A stretch of 7,672 bases of DNA from JBBRNH01 sp038230415 (GCA_038230415.1 JBBRNH010000139.1:1-7672); one strand, 5' to 3'. Positions 1-6,747 are shown, counted from the first letter of the stretch. The notes: a model not told the origin generated them from the letters alone. Program-made: numbers and translations.

Positions 1-2069
1 GTGGTTGGCGTGGTGGTGCCGCCCGTGTTGACACAAAGTTTATCGAGCGTAAACTGCCCGCCGTCTCCCTGAACCCGGATGGTGTTGTTACCCGCGTTGA
101 GGGAGATGGTAGTTGTGGTCTCGCGGAAGTTTGTCCAGCCTCCGGTGCCGGCTGGCGTAACCGTTGAGACCGTGTTACCATTGACTTTCAGGCCGATACG
201 GGGCGTTTCTCCCGACGCGTAGAACAGGCTGAGCGTATAGTTTCCCGCCGATGGAACGCCGTTGATGGTATAGTCCATGTATTCACCGGGTCCGCCGAAG
301 CCCCCCACATACTGCCCGCCCGACGCACTGCCGTTGCTCTCCGGGGTACGGTTGCCCGAACCACTTTCGGCTTCGTAGCAGACAACGGTGGTGGTTGGCG
401 GGGTAGGATCGTTCGTATCATCAACAATGGTATAAGGAAAGTTGACGGCCTGCGTAAGAATGTAATTCCCCTGCGCATTACGCAGCACAGCCCGTTTCCG
501 GCCCGAACTGTTACAGGCCACCGATTGGTCGTAACAGATGGGCGTACTCAGGTCAAATGCACCATCATCATCCGCAACCCACATTACCTGCGATGCCGTT
601 GGCGCGGTAACGGTAGTGCCATCTGAACTGATAGACAACGTTCTTGCTCCCGTGCCGATTGAGAGCGTAGAAGCAGGCTTTATTTGCGACAGCAGAGATG
701 ATAAGGACTGAAACCATGCGTGTGCCGCCTGTTCTAATCCATCGTTACCTGTGTTGTCAGCGTTTTTACGCAGAAAATGAACCGGCTCACCACCGTAGTT
801 GGTGTTTGTCGGGTAAAATGAGTTATCGGTAGTGGGTGGCCGACGATACTCAACCGACTGATTCATATCAGGCCCGTAAAACACCTGCACACCGTTTGGC
901 GTATTGAGCGCGGAGACATTTGGTGCTGTCTGAACAGCTAATTGTTGCCCGCTGGCGATCAATAGACTGATAGGCGTATCTTTAACGACATCTGCCCGGA
1001 TGGAGGTTTTTCCGATTACCCACGCGATAGGCCCAAAATCAGTGCGGGTCTGAGCAATAACCTGTTGTAATCTGTCCCGGTAGTCGTTGGCATCGCTAAC
1101 AGCCCGTACTTCCCAACTTCCGGCGTTCTCAACCGCTTCTACGTCAGTTTCTCCCTGCAACCAGAGTATGGCCCGCGCACCGTATGTTGCTCCGTAAAGC
1201 TGAAGAGCTGACTTTAAAAGCAGATAAGGGGCTCCCGTAGGATAAGGTGGTACATTATTACCAGGTCGCCCAAGCGGTGTTGACACGCCATCAGTTGATC
1301 CTGACCACGCTTTTATGTACGTGCCTCCCCAAGCTACGTTATAAAAAGCAACAGGTACATCGAGTTGGGCAGCTAATTTTTCGCCCAACCGCGCCCAATA
1401 CCATAACGACGAGCCCGTGGGGGCAATACCCTCGTTAGCTTGCACCAGAGAAACTGGCTTAGTCTTGGTTAAGTACCTGGTTCTTATAGTACTGAAATTT
1501 TGGGCGTTCAAATCCTGGGCGAATAAGAGAGGGTCAACGTTGTTAGTCTGCACCCGCACACCATCCCAGGTAGGCAACGGGCGGGCAATGTTTATGTCGG
1601 TGCCAATATTGGGCAAGCCCTGGGCGTTCGACTGCCCCGCAATGATAAACACTTCCCCAACACCCACTTTAACGGCACTGCCCCGATAATTGCGGGTGCG
1701 AGTAACACTCTGCCGTCCGAATTGGATTGTTACATCAATCCGCATTTGATACCAGCCCGCCGGAACAGTGACAGTGCCGGAAATAACAGAGCCGTCCTGG
1801 TCCAACCCGAACGTGTAAGTTGGCGGAGCCGACGGGCTCCATGACCCCAATTTCACGTCCAGTTTCCAGAGCTTACACAGTGAGACAACGTCGCTACTGG
1901 GGTCTTTAAATGTGGCCGAATTGAGCGTTGCCGCGACCCGGATGGTGCCATTACCGGTGTCGTTTCGTTGATACACGGCCCCACTCAGGGGCAGGCTCAT
2001 GTCTAACTGCTGCCCCCGGCAAACCGACAGGGCAAAGCAGTAGCAGATGAGTAACAAAATAGTTCTCAT
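1..2069 (-). CDS. Secreted SGNH / sialate O-acetylesterase-like enzyme with C-terminal CBM6-like module (3' end missing)
   Basis: Reading leftward from ATG 2069 the frame stays open for 689 codons to the window edge, so the C-terminus is missing. Residues 1-20 (MRTILLLICYCFALSVCRGQ) look like an export signal. Residues ~21-140 are probably a beta-rich N-terminal domain. The catalytic part carries SGNH/SASA-family blocks: FIIAGQSNAQG with the presumed nucleophile S147, NVAWGGT (~residues 242-248), WLQGETD (W303, E307), and EPVHF with the presumed catalytic H431. Family members remove acetyl groups from sialic acids or other decorated glycans outside the cytoplasm; the substrate here is unknown. 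Residues ~455-555 form another beta-rich stretch. A Pro/Thr linker then leads to a CBM6-like sugar-binding module (from ~C564; YEAESGSG, GGQYVGGFG, GEYMDYTI, ending FTLDKLCV). A second Thr-rich linker at the edge implies a further domain. It lies 67 bp behind the lipoprotein gene on the same strand, probably in one transcript. E428 replaces the Asp expected three residues before the catalytic His. Confidence 0.85.
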   Translation of the reverse strand, partial: MRTILLLICYCFALSVCRGQQLDMSLPLSGAVYQRNDTGNGTIRVAATLNSATFKDPSSDVVSLCKLWKLDVKLGSWSPSAPPTYTFGLDQDGSVISGTVTVPAGWYQMRIDVTIQFGRQSVTRTRNYRGSAVKVGVGEVFIIAGQSNAQGLPNIGTDINIARPLPTWDGVRVQTNNVDPLLFAQDLNAQNFSTIRTRYLTKTKPVSLVQANEGIAPTGSSLWYWARLGEKLAAQLDVPVAFYNVAWGGTYIKAWSGSTDGVSTPLGRPGNNVPPYPTGAPYLLLKSALQLYGATYGARAILWLQGETDVEAVENAGSWEVRAVSDANDYRDRLQQVIAQTRTDFGPIAWVIGKTSIRADVVKDTPISLLIASGQQLAVQTAPNVSALNTPNGVQVFYGPDMNQSVEYRRPPTTDNSFYPTNTNYGGEPVHFLRKNADNTGNDGLEQAAHAWFQSLSSLLSQIKPASTLSIGTGARTLSISSDGTTVTAPTASQVMWVADDDGAFDLSTPICYDQSVACNSSGRKRAVLRNAQGNYILTQAVNFPYTIVDDTNDPTPPTTTVVCYEAESGSGNRTPESNGSASGGQYVGGFGGPGEYMDYTINGVPSAGNYTLSLFYASGETPRIGLKVNGNTVSTVTPAGTGGWTNFRETTTTISLNAGNNTIRVQGDGGQFTLDKLCVNTGGTTTPT

Positions 2070-2136
2070 GAGTAAGAGAGTTAAACGTGAAAAAAGGATT
2101 GGTTACTTAAAGAAAGAGCAGGCCACTACAAACGCA

Positions 2137-3129
2137 CTACGGGCAATCGTATTCATAATCGGTAATGCCAATGCCATCTACATCAAACGGCCAATTGGTA
2201 CTCAACCTGGTGTATGAATTTACACGTCGTTTCACACGCCCCCTATCATCAAAACTATAGATGTAAGTCACATAATATTGTTCTCCATCCCGTATAATGC
2301 TACTCCCTTTGTTCGATACCAGCGTTCTGGCAGGTAGATTCCGACTACTGCTTCCGTAGAATGGAGTCAAAGCGGGTAAATTTGGGCGTGTAGGGTAATA
2401 AATATAGTTGGATATCATTGTGGCATATTCGCCTGCCAGAAAGTCTTCATAAATCTGAATATTTCTATCTTTCATCGTTTGGGTGATCAGGCGCAGTATC
2501 ACGCCATTCATGGTCATATCGCCCCGAATTAAAAAGCCTTCTGCATCAAATATCCCACTCGTGTAGTCGCCTGGTTTGCCTACTGCTAAACCTTGTTTAT
2601 TCAGTAAAAGCGTATCCGTTTTATTATAGTACTTCTTGTCGCCGTATTGATACAGATTCTGAGTAGTAATGATGCGGTCTTGTAAATGCTGATAAGTAAT
2701 TGAGTCTGTTTTGCCTAACCACTTCTCCTGCCGGTCTTTCACCAGTCGCCCCTGGTTATCGTAGAAGTAAGTAGTCTTAATGTTTGTACTGACAATGAAC
2801 GTTTTACCGCCGACCGTAACAGTTTCCCGGTCAATGGCTGGCCCCTGGTAAATTATAGTCTTATAGGTCGTCCGCAACAGGCGGCAGTTGGCTGGTGGTT
2901 GTGGCACATCAGCGTATGCAGTTTCTACTGAGTTGGGCGTAACGTAAGTTGTTGAGATACTGGTTTCGGGAGCCGGGGTCGTGGTAGTCGTAGAAACGGG
3001 CGGGGTCGTTGTTGAGGTCGGCGGGCCAACCACCACCGGCGGTTTTACCTCCTCCACCTCTTTCTTGCAGCCAATGCCCACGCCCAATAGCGTCAGGAAA
3101 AGCAGACTGTACAGCATCGTCGTTTTCAT
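2137..3129 (-). CDS. Putative lipoprotein with Thr/Pro-rich linker and YD-like motifs, unknown function
   Basis: I do not recognise a named family for this 330-residue protein. A hydrophobic signal (MKTTMLYSLLFLTLLGVGIG) ends at C21. The residues before it (G-I-G) are a loose rather than classic lipobox, but KKEVEE after the Cys is the kind of charged stretch seen in surface-exported Bacteroidota lipoproteins. Residues ~29-65 are a flexible Pro/Thr/Val linker. The remainder is beta-strand-rich, with three motifs resembling single YD/RHS-type repeats: YFYDNQGRLVK (121-131), FDAEGFLIR (194-202) and YSFDDRGRVKR (291-301). It ends in DYEYDCP. Such isolated motifs are common in hypothetical Bacteroidota lipoproteins and do not prove an RHS toxin. 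The gene lies between a LuxR-type HTH gene and a secreted esterase on the same strand. Base composition looks lower in GC than the rsmA region: by hand count 26 of 60 G/C at 2161-2220 against 35 of 60 at 4141-4200. Start chosen because the signal peptide begins there. Confidence 0.8.
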   Translation of the reverse strand: MKTTMLYSLLFLTLLGVGIGCKKEVEEVKPPVVVGPPTSTTTPPVSTTTTTPAPETSISTTYVTPNSVETAYADVPQPPANCRLLRTTYKTIIYQGPAIDRETVTVGGKTFIVSTNIKTTYFYDNQGRLVKDRQEKWLGKTDSITYQHLQDRIITTQNLYQYGDKKYYNKTDTLLLNKQGLAVGKPGDYTSGIFDAEGFLIRGDMTMNGVILRLITQTMKDRNIQIYEDFLAGEYATMISNYIYYPTRPNLPALTPFYGSSSRNLPARTLVSNKGSSIIRDGEQYYVTYIYSFDDRGRVKRRVNSYTRLSTNWPFDVDGIGITDYEYDCP

Positions 3130-3154
3130 CGTCGTTCGTTGCGTTTTGTTGAGA

Positions 3155-3185
3155 CAAAGGTCAAGGGGTTTTTACCGCTATGCAA
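3155..3185 (-). promoter_or_regulatory. Possible Bacteroidota-type promoter for the lipoprotein gene
   Basis: On the minus strand a TTG (3185-3183) is followed after 20 bases by GACCTTTG (3162-3155). The second motif matches the Bacteroidota -7 consensus TAnnTTTG at all fixed positions except the first, and the spacing fits the usual -33/-7 distance. It would give a leader of roughly 20 bases before ATG 3129. The -33 triplet directly abuts the 14-bp palindrome at 3186-3199, as expected if that palindrome is an operator. Both motifs are short, so chance matches are possible. Confidence 0.35.
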
Positions 3186-3231
3186 GGTACTACAGTACCG
3201 AATTTGTCCTAAAATCCGGTACTATAGTACC
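3186..3231. promoter_or_regulatory. 46-bp composite dyad: two 14-bp palindromes, candidate operator
   Basis: GGTACTACAGTACC (3186-3199) and GGTACTATAGTACC (3218-3231) each have 6-bp arms around a 2-bp centre and lie 32 bp apart, about three helical turns. The pair is itself symmetric: 3186-3205 matches the reverse complement of 3212-3231 at 18 of 20 positions around a 6-bp centre. It lies between the stop of the HTH gene (3238) and the start of the lipoprotein gene (3129), next to a possible promoter. Two equal sites on the same face of the helix suggest cooperative binding of a dimeric regulator, and the adjacent LuxR-type protein is the obvious candidate, though this is inference. A terminator is less likely because there is no T-run on either side. 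Confidence 0.6.
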
Positions 3232-3237
3232 AAATTC

Positions 3238-3591
3238 TCAGGAACTCGATGGCATTTGGCTTAGAAACCCGTAATGCTGCGCCACATAATGGCCTAAGCT
3301 GTGCTTACCCGTATCGTCCGGCACTAATTTGCCAATAATCAGCCCTTTCTGGTTTTTAATGGTTTGGGTGGCCTTGCAGAGCCGGTCGCCAATCTGGGCG
3401 TTGGTCAGCCCTAAAGCGGTCAGGTGCAAAATGGCCCGTTGGCAGTCACTCAGCGTGGCCCATCCGGGCGGTTCGGCCAATGCAGGCGGGGGTGTCAATG
3501 CGGGCGGGGCGGGGTTGTCGGGCGGGGGCAGGGCCGAGAGCGTCGTTTGCAGCCAGGTTCTGTACGCGGCTAACCCCCCCGGTGTAACCAT
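3238..3591 (-). CDS. Small LuxR/GerE-type HTH DNA-binding protein; true start uncertain because of a G10 tract
   Basis: From ATG 3591 this encodes 117 residues. Residues ~45-110 fit a LuxR-type (GerE) helix-turn-helix: LSDCQRAILHL, then GLTNAQIGDRL, then the recognition-helix region KATQTIKNQKGLIIGKL, ending GHYVAQHYGFL. In this family the domain binds promoter DNA as a dimer. The N-terminal part holds one short helix-like stretch (AAYRTWLQTTLSAL) and a Pro/Ala-rich linker (~22-43), with no receiver or ligand-binding domain, so how it is controlled is not visible. The frame is also open upstream to a TTG at 3609. A better ATG at 3634 (MNTISNTQIA) is one base out of frame across the C10 run as read on this strand; with nine C it would read ...QIAPPLQMVTPGG straight into this protein. 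Either the tract is variable, or the sequence has an indel error, or ATG 3591 is really used. It is the first of three leftward genes. Confidence 0.7.
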   Translation of the reverse strand: MVTPGGLAAYRTWLQTTLSALPPPDNPAPPALTPPPALAEPPGWATLSDCQRAILHLTALGLTNAQIGDRLCKATQTIKNQKGLIIGKLVPDDTGKHSLGHYVAQHYGFLSQMPSSS

Positions 3592-3596
3592 TTGGA

Positions 3597-3606
3597 GGGG
3601 GGGGGG
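3597..3606. repeat. G10 homopolymer at the start of the LuxR-type gene
   Basis: Ten consecutive G on the plus strand (C10 on the coding strand) lie between ATG 3634 and ATG 3591 of the HTH gene. The distance from 3634 to 3591 is 43 bases, so loss of one base or gain of two would join the upstream ATG to the HTH frame. Long G/C homopolymers at gene starts are known slippage sites in phase-variable genes of other bacteria. They are also a frequent place for sequencing errors. A second run, C7, lies nearby at 3574-3580. Confidence 0.9.
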
Positions 3607-3880
3607 CAATTTGTGTGTTAGATATGGTATTCATTGCGTGCTGTGGTTATTAAAGTTGGGCAGCAAGGTAACAAAACAAATAGACCAAAATCTATTTTCA
3701 ATGTGAATAAATTGTTAATTCCGGCACATACAAAAAGGTACATTCACAGTAACGATATGGGCGGTCTTTCTGCAACACCCTTCCCCGCCAACCCACAGAC
3801 TCCGTAGCGGGCAACAAGGTTGGAACGGAACAGGAGCAAAATCGCCGGGTGAGAAGACTTTACACCACCGCATGGCAACT

Positions 3881-3908
3881 AACCACTGACCACTAATCAC
3901 TGACCACT
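3881..3908. repeat. Four tandem heptanucleotide repeats (RAYCACT) before rsmA
   Basis: AACCACT, GACCACT, AATCACT and GACCACT follow one another without gaps and end five bases before ATG 3914. The strict 7-bp period suggests a short tandem repeat rather than a binding site. The rest of the divergent intergenic region (3635-3880) contains an AT-rich stretch (~3640-3740) upstream of the HTH gene, where its promoter should lie. I saw no convincing gene, RNA or terminator in it. Confidence 0.75.
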
Positions 3909-3919
3909 GTTTTATGGCC

Positions 3920-3927
3920 TACCTTTG
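3920..3927 (+). promoter_or_regulatory. -7 promoter element TACCTTTG of rsmA
   Basis: TACCTTTG matches the Bacteroidota -7 consensus TAnnTTTG perfectly and ends four bases before ATG 3932. Transcription would start at or close to that ATG, giving a leaderless or very short-leader message. No good -33 motif is visible about 20 bases upstream, where the heptad repeats lie. If this box is used, the upstream ATG 3914 is not transcribed, which is why 3932 is preferred as the start of rsmA. Confidence 0.5.
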
Positions 3928-3931
3928 CCCG

Positions 3932-4750
3932 ATGTCCAAGTATTCAGAACCCCGCCGGGGAGCGTATGGCACGACCTACGTTCGGCCAAAAAAGGAGTTA
4001 GGCCAGCATTTTTTGATTGACCTGAGCATCTCCGAACGCATTGCCTCGTTGCTGACCGGGCATCACAACACCCGGAACCTGCTCGAAATTGGCCCCGGAA
4101 CCGGCGTATTAACCCAGTTTCTGCTGCCCGACGACCGTTTTGATTTGCAGGTGGTCGAGATTGACCGCGAATCGGTCGGCTACCTCAACGCGCACTACCC
4201 GGCCTTGCAGGGCAAAATTATCGAAGGTGATTTCCTGCAAATGCCCACCGACGGCTTCTTCGGGGGCGAGCCGTTTGCCGTAATCGGTAATTTCCCGTAT
4301 AATATTTCGAGCCAGATTTTCTTCACGATCCTGCCTATACGCAACCGCGTGCCGGAAGTGGTCTGTATGCTGCAACGCGAGGTGGCGCAACGCATCGCGT
4401 CGGGGCCGGGCAATAAAGACTACGGTATTCTGAGCGTATTTCTGCAAGCCTGGTACGACATTACCTACGAGTTTACCGTTGGCCCCGACGTGTTTGACCC
4501 ACCACCAAAGGTTCATTCGGGGGTGATTTCGCTCCGGCGCAACGACGTTCAGGAACTCGGCTGCGACGAGAAACTATTTATGCAGGTTGTGAAAGCCGGG
4601 TTTCACCAACGCCGGAAAACGCTGCGGAACGCGCTGAAAATCATTAACCCGCCCGAAGCCGTTCTCGACAGCCGGTTTATGCCCCAACGCGCCGAACAGT
4701 TGAGCGTCGCCGAGTTTGTGGAACTGACGAATTTGATGGGGCAGGTATAG
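3932..4750 (+). CDS. rsmA: 16S rRNA (adenine1518-N6/adenine1519-N6)-dimethyltransferase RsmA (KsgA)
   Basis: RsmA uses S-adenosylmethionine to dimethylate two adjacent adenines in the 3'-terminal hairpin of 16S rRNA late in small-subunit assembly. Its loss is the classical route to kasugamycin resistance. Motifs in the 272-residue product (numbered from ATG 3932): KKELGQHFL (20-28), SAM-binding LEIGPGTGV (51-59), acidic E77 in VVEID, D100 in EGDFLQ, and the adenine-site motif NFPY (120-123; family usually NLPY). The C-terminal part carries FDPPPKVHS (188-196) and FHQRRKTLRNAL (224-235). Length is normal for the family. An in-frame ATG at 3914 would add MAYLCP, but the -7 box at 3920-3927 lies inside that extension, so 3932 is preferred. 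mgtE begins 2 bp after the stop, so the two genes are probably one transcript. Confidence 0.95.
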   Translation: MSKYSEPRRGAYGTTYVRPKKELGQHFLIDLSISERIASLLTGHHNTRNLLEIGPGTGVLTQFLLPDDRFDLQVVEIDRESVGYLNAHYPALQGKIIEGDFLQMPTDGFFGGEPFAVIGNFPYNISSQIFFTILPIRNRVPEVVCMLQREVAQRIASGPGNKDYGILSVFLQAWYDITYEFTVGPDVFDPPPKVHSGVISLRRNDVQELGCDEKLFMQVVKAGFHQRRKTLRNALKIINPPEAVLDSRFMPQRAEQLSVAEFVELTNLMGQV

Positions 4751-4752
4751 CC

Positions 4753-6102
4753 ATGACCTTTGAACTCACCCAGGACTACCTCAACCACCTGCAAACGGCC
4801 ATCAGCACCGGCGACGACACCACGCTGCGGGCCGAGATGGACGAGCTGTTCCCGGCTGATATCTCGGCGGTGCTGTCTGAACTCGAAACCGATCAGGCCC
4901 ACTACCTGCTCAATCTGATTGACCACCGCGTTGGGGCCGAGATCATAGCTACCCTCGACCCGGCCATGCGGCTCGACCTGCTGGCGACCTTCACCTCTGC
5001 CGAACTCGCGCCGTTTGTGAATCAGATGGACTCCGACGATGCCGTTGATTTGCTCAACGAACAGCCCATCCGCAGCCGCGAAGAAATCATCGGTCTCCTC
5101 GAAGACCGCGAACAGGCCCGGTTTATCCTCGACCTCCTGCATTATGACGATGACGTGGCCGGGGGGCTGATGCAGAAGGAGTTGGTGAAAATTAACGTCA
5201 ACCTGACCGTCAGTGCCTGCATCGAAGAAATTCGGGATCAGGCCGAAAACGTCGAGAATGTCTATGCCGTGTATGTGGTTGACGATGCCGGCATACTGCT
5301 GGGGCTGATCTCGCTCAAAAAGATTGTGCTGGCCCGCCGAACCGCCAAAATCGCCGACATCTACGACGATGATATTGTGTTTGTGGAGACCTACCGCCCC
5401 GTTGCCGAAGTCTCGGAAGTGATGCAACGCTACGACTTAGACGCGGTGCCGGTGGTGAACGTGCAACGCCGACTCTTGGGCCGCATCACGATTGACGACG
5501 TGGTGGACGTGATTACCGAGCAGGCCGAAGAAGATATTCAGGTGATTTCGGGGCTTTCGGGCGAGGTCGAAGAAGACGACAGCATCTGGCAACGCGCCAA
5601 AGTGCAACTGCCCTGGCTCATTGTGGGGGCCGTTGGCAGTTTGCTGGCGGCAACGGTCATCAACGGGTTTCAGAGTCAGTTGGGCAAGATTGCGGCTTTG
5701 GCGGCTTTTATTCCCATCATCGGCTCAACGGGCGGCAACGTCGGTATTCAAACGTCGTCATTGATTTTGCAGAGTTTAGCCGACACCTCCGGACTGAGTA
5801 CATCGCTAGCTACCAGGCTCTTACGTACCTTGCTGGTGGCAATTATCAACGGCTTGGTGGTGGGGCTGATTGCCGGTGCCTACACGTTTATCATCGGACA
5901 GCCGCGTTTGTTTCCGGTCGTAGCAACGTCGTTGCTGTCGGTGGTGTTGCTGGCTTCATTCATGGGAACCGTTACGCCCTTGCTCCTCAACCGCATCGGC
6001 ATCAATCCGGCGGTGGCATCGGGGCCGTTTATCACCACCGCCAATGATTTAATCGGGATTGGCGTGTATTTCCTGATTGCCGACGCGCTGCTGAATTTGT
6101 AA
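4753..6102 (+). CDS. mgtE: Magnesium transporter MgtE
   Basis: MgtE is a homodimeric inner-membrane Mg2+-selective channel gated by its own cytosolic Mg2+-sensing domains. The 449-residue length is typical. By sequence: an acidic helical MgtE N-domain at ~25-130, tandem CBS domains at ~133-258 (YAVYVVDDAGILLGLISLKK in the first; MQRYDLDAVPVV and LLGRITIDDV in the second), a linking plug helix at ~259-283, and five predicted membrane helices at ~284-304, 313-341, 354-380, 386-413 and 424-447. The signature PIIGSTGGNVGIQ (321-333) and the conserved pore acid D432 in TTANDLIGIG are present; the latter has the same number as the selectivity Asp of the Thermus protein. It starts 2 bp after rsmA, implying translation from a shared message. 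No Mg2+ riboswitch space exists before it. The reading frame is intact. Confidence 0.95.
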   Translation: MTFELTQDYLNHLQTAISTGDDTTLRAEMDELFPADISAVLSELETDQAHYLLNLIDHRVGAEIIATLDPAMRLDLLATFTSAELAPFVNQMDSDDAVDLLNEQPIRSREEIIGLLEDREQARFILDLLHYDDDVAGGLMQKELVKINVNLTVSACIEEIRDQAENVENVYAVYVVDDAGILLGLISLKKIVLARRTAKIADIYDDDIVFVETYRPVAEVSEVMQRYDLDAVPVVNVQRRLLGRITIDDVVDVITEQAEEDIQVISGLSGEVEEDDSIWQRAKVQLPWLIVGAVGSLLAATVINGFQSQLGKIAALAAFIPIIGSTGGNVGIQTSSLILQSLADTSGLSTSLATRLLRTLLVAIINGLVVGLIAGAYTFIIGQPRLFPVVATSLLSVVLLASFMGTVTPLLLNRIGINPAVASGPFITTANDLIGIGVYFLIADALLNL

Positions 6103-6209
6103 CGAACTGACAGTACTTCCTTGAAAAAACCACGTCAAAAATTTGATTGCCAACGGTTTGGGGCGTAAATTGAAGCCGGTAAACAACCCCATTTTTTCGC
6201 CCTGATCGT

Positions 6210-6728
6210 ATGCAGAATTCCGAATTTCCGCTCAGTATCCTGACGCAGCCCATCCAGCCCAACGAGATCGAGTGGCGGGTGCAGCAGCAAACCAAAACCG
6301 GCAAACTGATTGTGGTGCCGTATATCAACAACCGTTGCGTCATGGATCGCTTCGACCGGCAGTTTGGCTGGCATAGCTGGCAAAACGACATCACCGAGAT
6401 CAACGGCGGGTTTCTGTGCCGCATCACAGTCACCCTGCCCGACGGCACCAAACTCACCAAAACCGACGGGGCCAGCCGCACCGACATCGAACCCGTGAAA
6501 GGCGGTATCTCCGATGCCATGAAACGGTGCGCGGTGCAGTTTGGCGTGGGCCGGACGCTCTACGATTACCCTCGCGTGTTTATCGAAACGCCCGACAAAT
6601 ACATCCCCGACTGGGCCGACAAGCAACTCGAAGCCTTAGTGCAGAAGATCAACGATGGCTCCTACCGGGGGGGCGACATGGTGACGCTCAAAGCCAGTTA
6701 CGCCCGGAAAACGGTGGTGGCAGAGTAA
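6210..6728 (+). CDS. Rad52/Rad22-family (DdrA-like) single-strand DNA annealing protein
   Basis: The 172-residue product resembles the bacterial Rad52/Rad22 family that includes Deinococcus DdrA. These proteins form rings that bind and protect single-strand DNA ends and promote annealing. Recognisable parts are an N-terminal NEIEWRVQQQTKTGKLIVVPYINNR-type strand region (18-42, described here in pieces), the strand segment DRFDRQFGWHSWQND (46-60), LCRITVTLPDG (69-79), and the signature GGISDAMKRCAVQFGVGR (98-115) followed by TLYDYP (116-121). The last corresponds to the SDALKRAAVQFGIGRYLY stretch of DdrA as I remember it. It is a little shorter than DdrA (about 200 residues), lacking a C-terminal extension. 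The start is ATG 6210, with 107 bp of non-coding sequence after mgtE. The gene has no phage-type neighbours, so a housekeeping repair role is likelier than a prophage recombinase, although phage Sak-type proteins share the fold. Confidence 0.8.
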   Translation: MQNSEFPLSILTQPIQPNEIEWRVQQQTKTGKLIVVPYINNRCVMDRFDRQFGWHSWQNDITEINGGFLCRITVTLPDGTKLTKTDGASRTDIEPVKGGISDAMKRCAVQFGVGRTLYDYPRVFIETPDKYIPDWADKQLEALVQKINDGSYRGGDMVTLKASYARKTVVAE

Positions 6729-6747
6729 ACCGTTGGCTAAAGCAATA

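Noticed and set aside
1247..1689. Two plus-strand frames opposite the esterase
   Set aside because: The minus-strand frame here contains the SGNH motifs and is continuous over 689 codons, so these are shadows.
3186..3231. Intrinsic terminator for the HTH gene
   Set aside because: The palindromes have almost no loop and no T-run follows on the minus strand; position at a promoter fits an operator better.
3329..3706. Plus-strand open frame of 125 codons
   Set aside because: It lies opposite the LuxR-type HTH gene; its Gly/Ala-rich peptide mirrors the Pro/Ala linker and shows no domain.
3715..3900. Minus-strand frame of 61 codons in the intergenic region
   Set aside because: It would start with GTG inside the heptad repeats, lacks promoter or start signals, and has a composition unlike a real protein.
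4603..5427. Long minus-strand open frame (274 codons) opposite rsmA and mgtE
   Set aside because: It is the antisense of two well-conserved genes; the peptide is rich in His, Gly and Val as expected from mirrored GC-rich codons and has no recognisable domain.
6032..6626. Two minus-strand open frames of about 160 codons opposite the Rad52-like gene
   Set aside because: Both are shadows of the plus-strand Rad52-like frame, which has a clear family signature.
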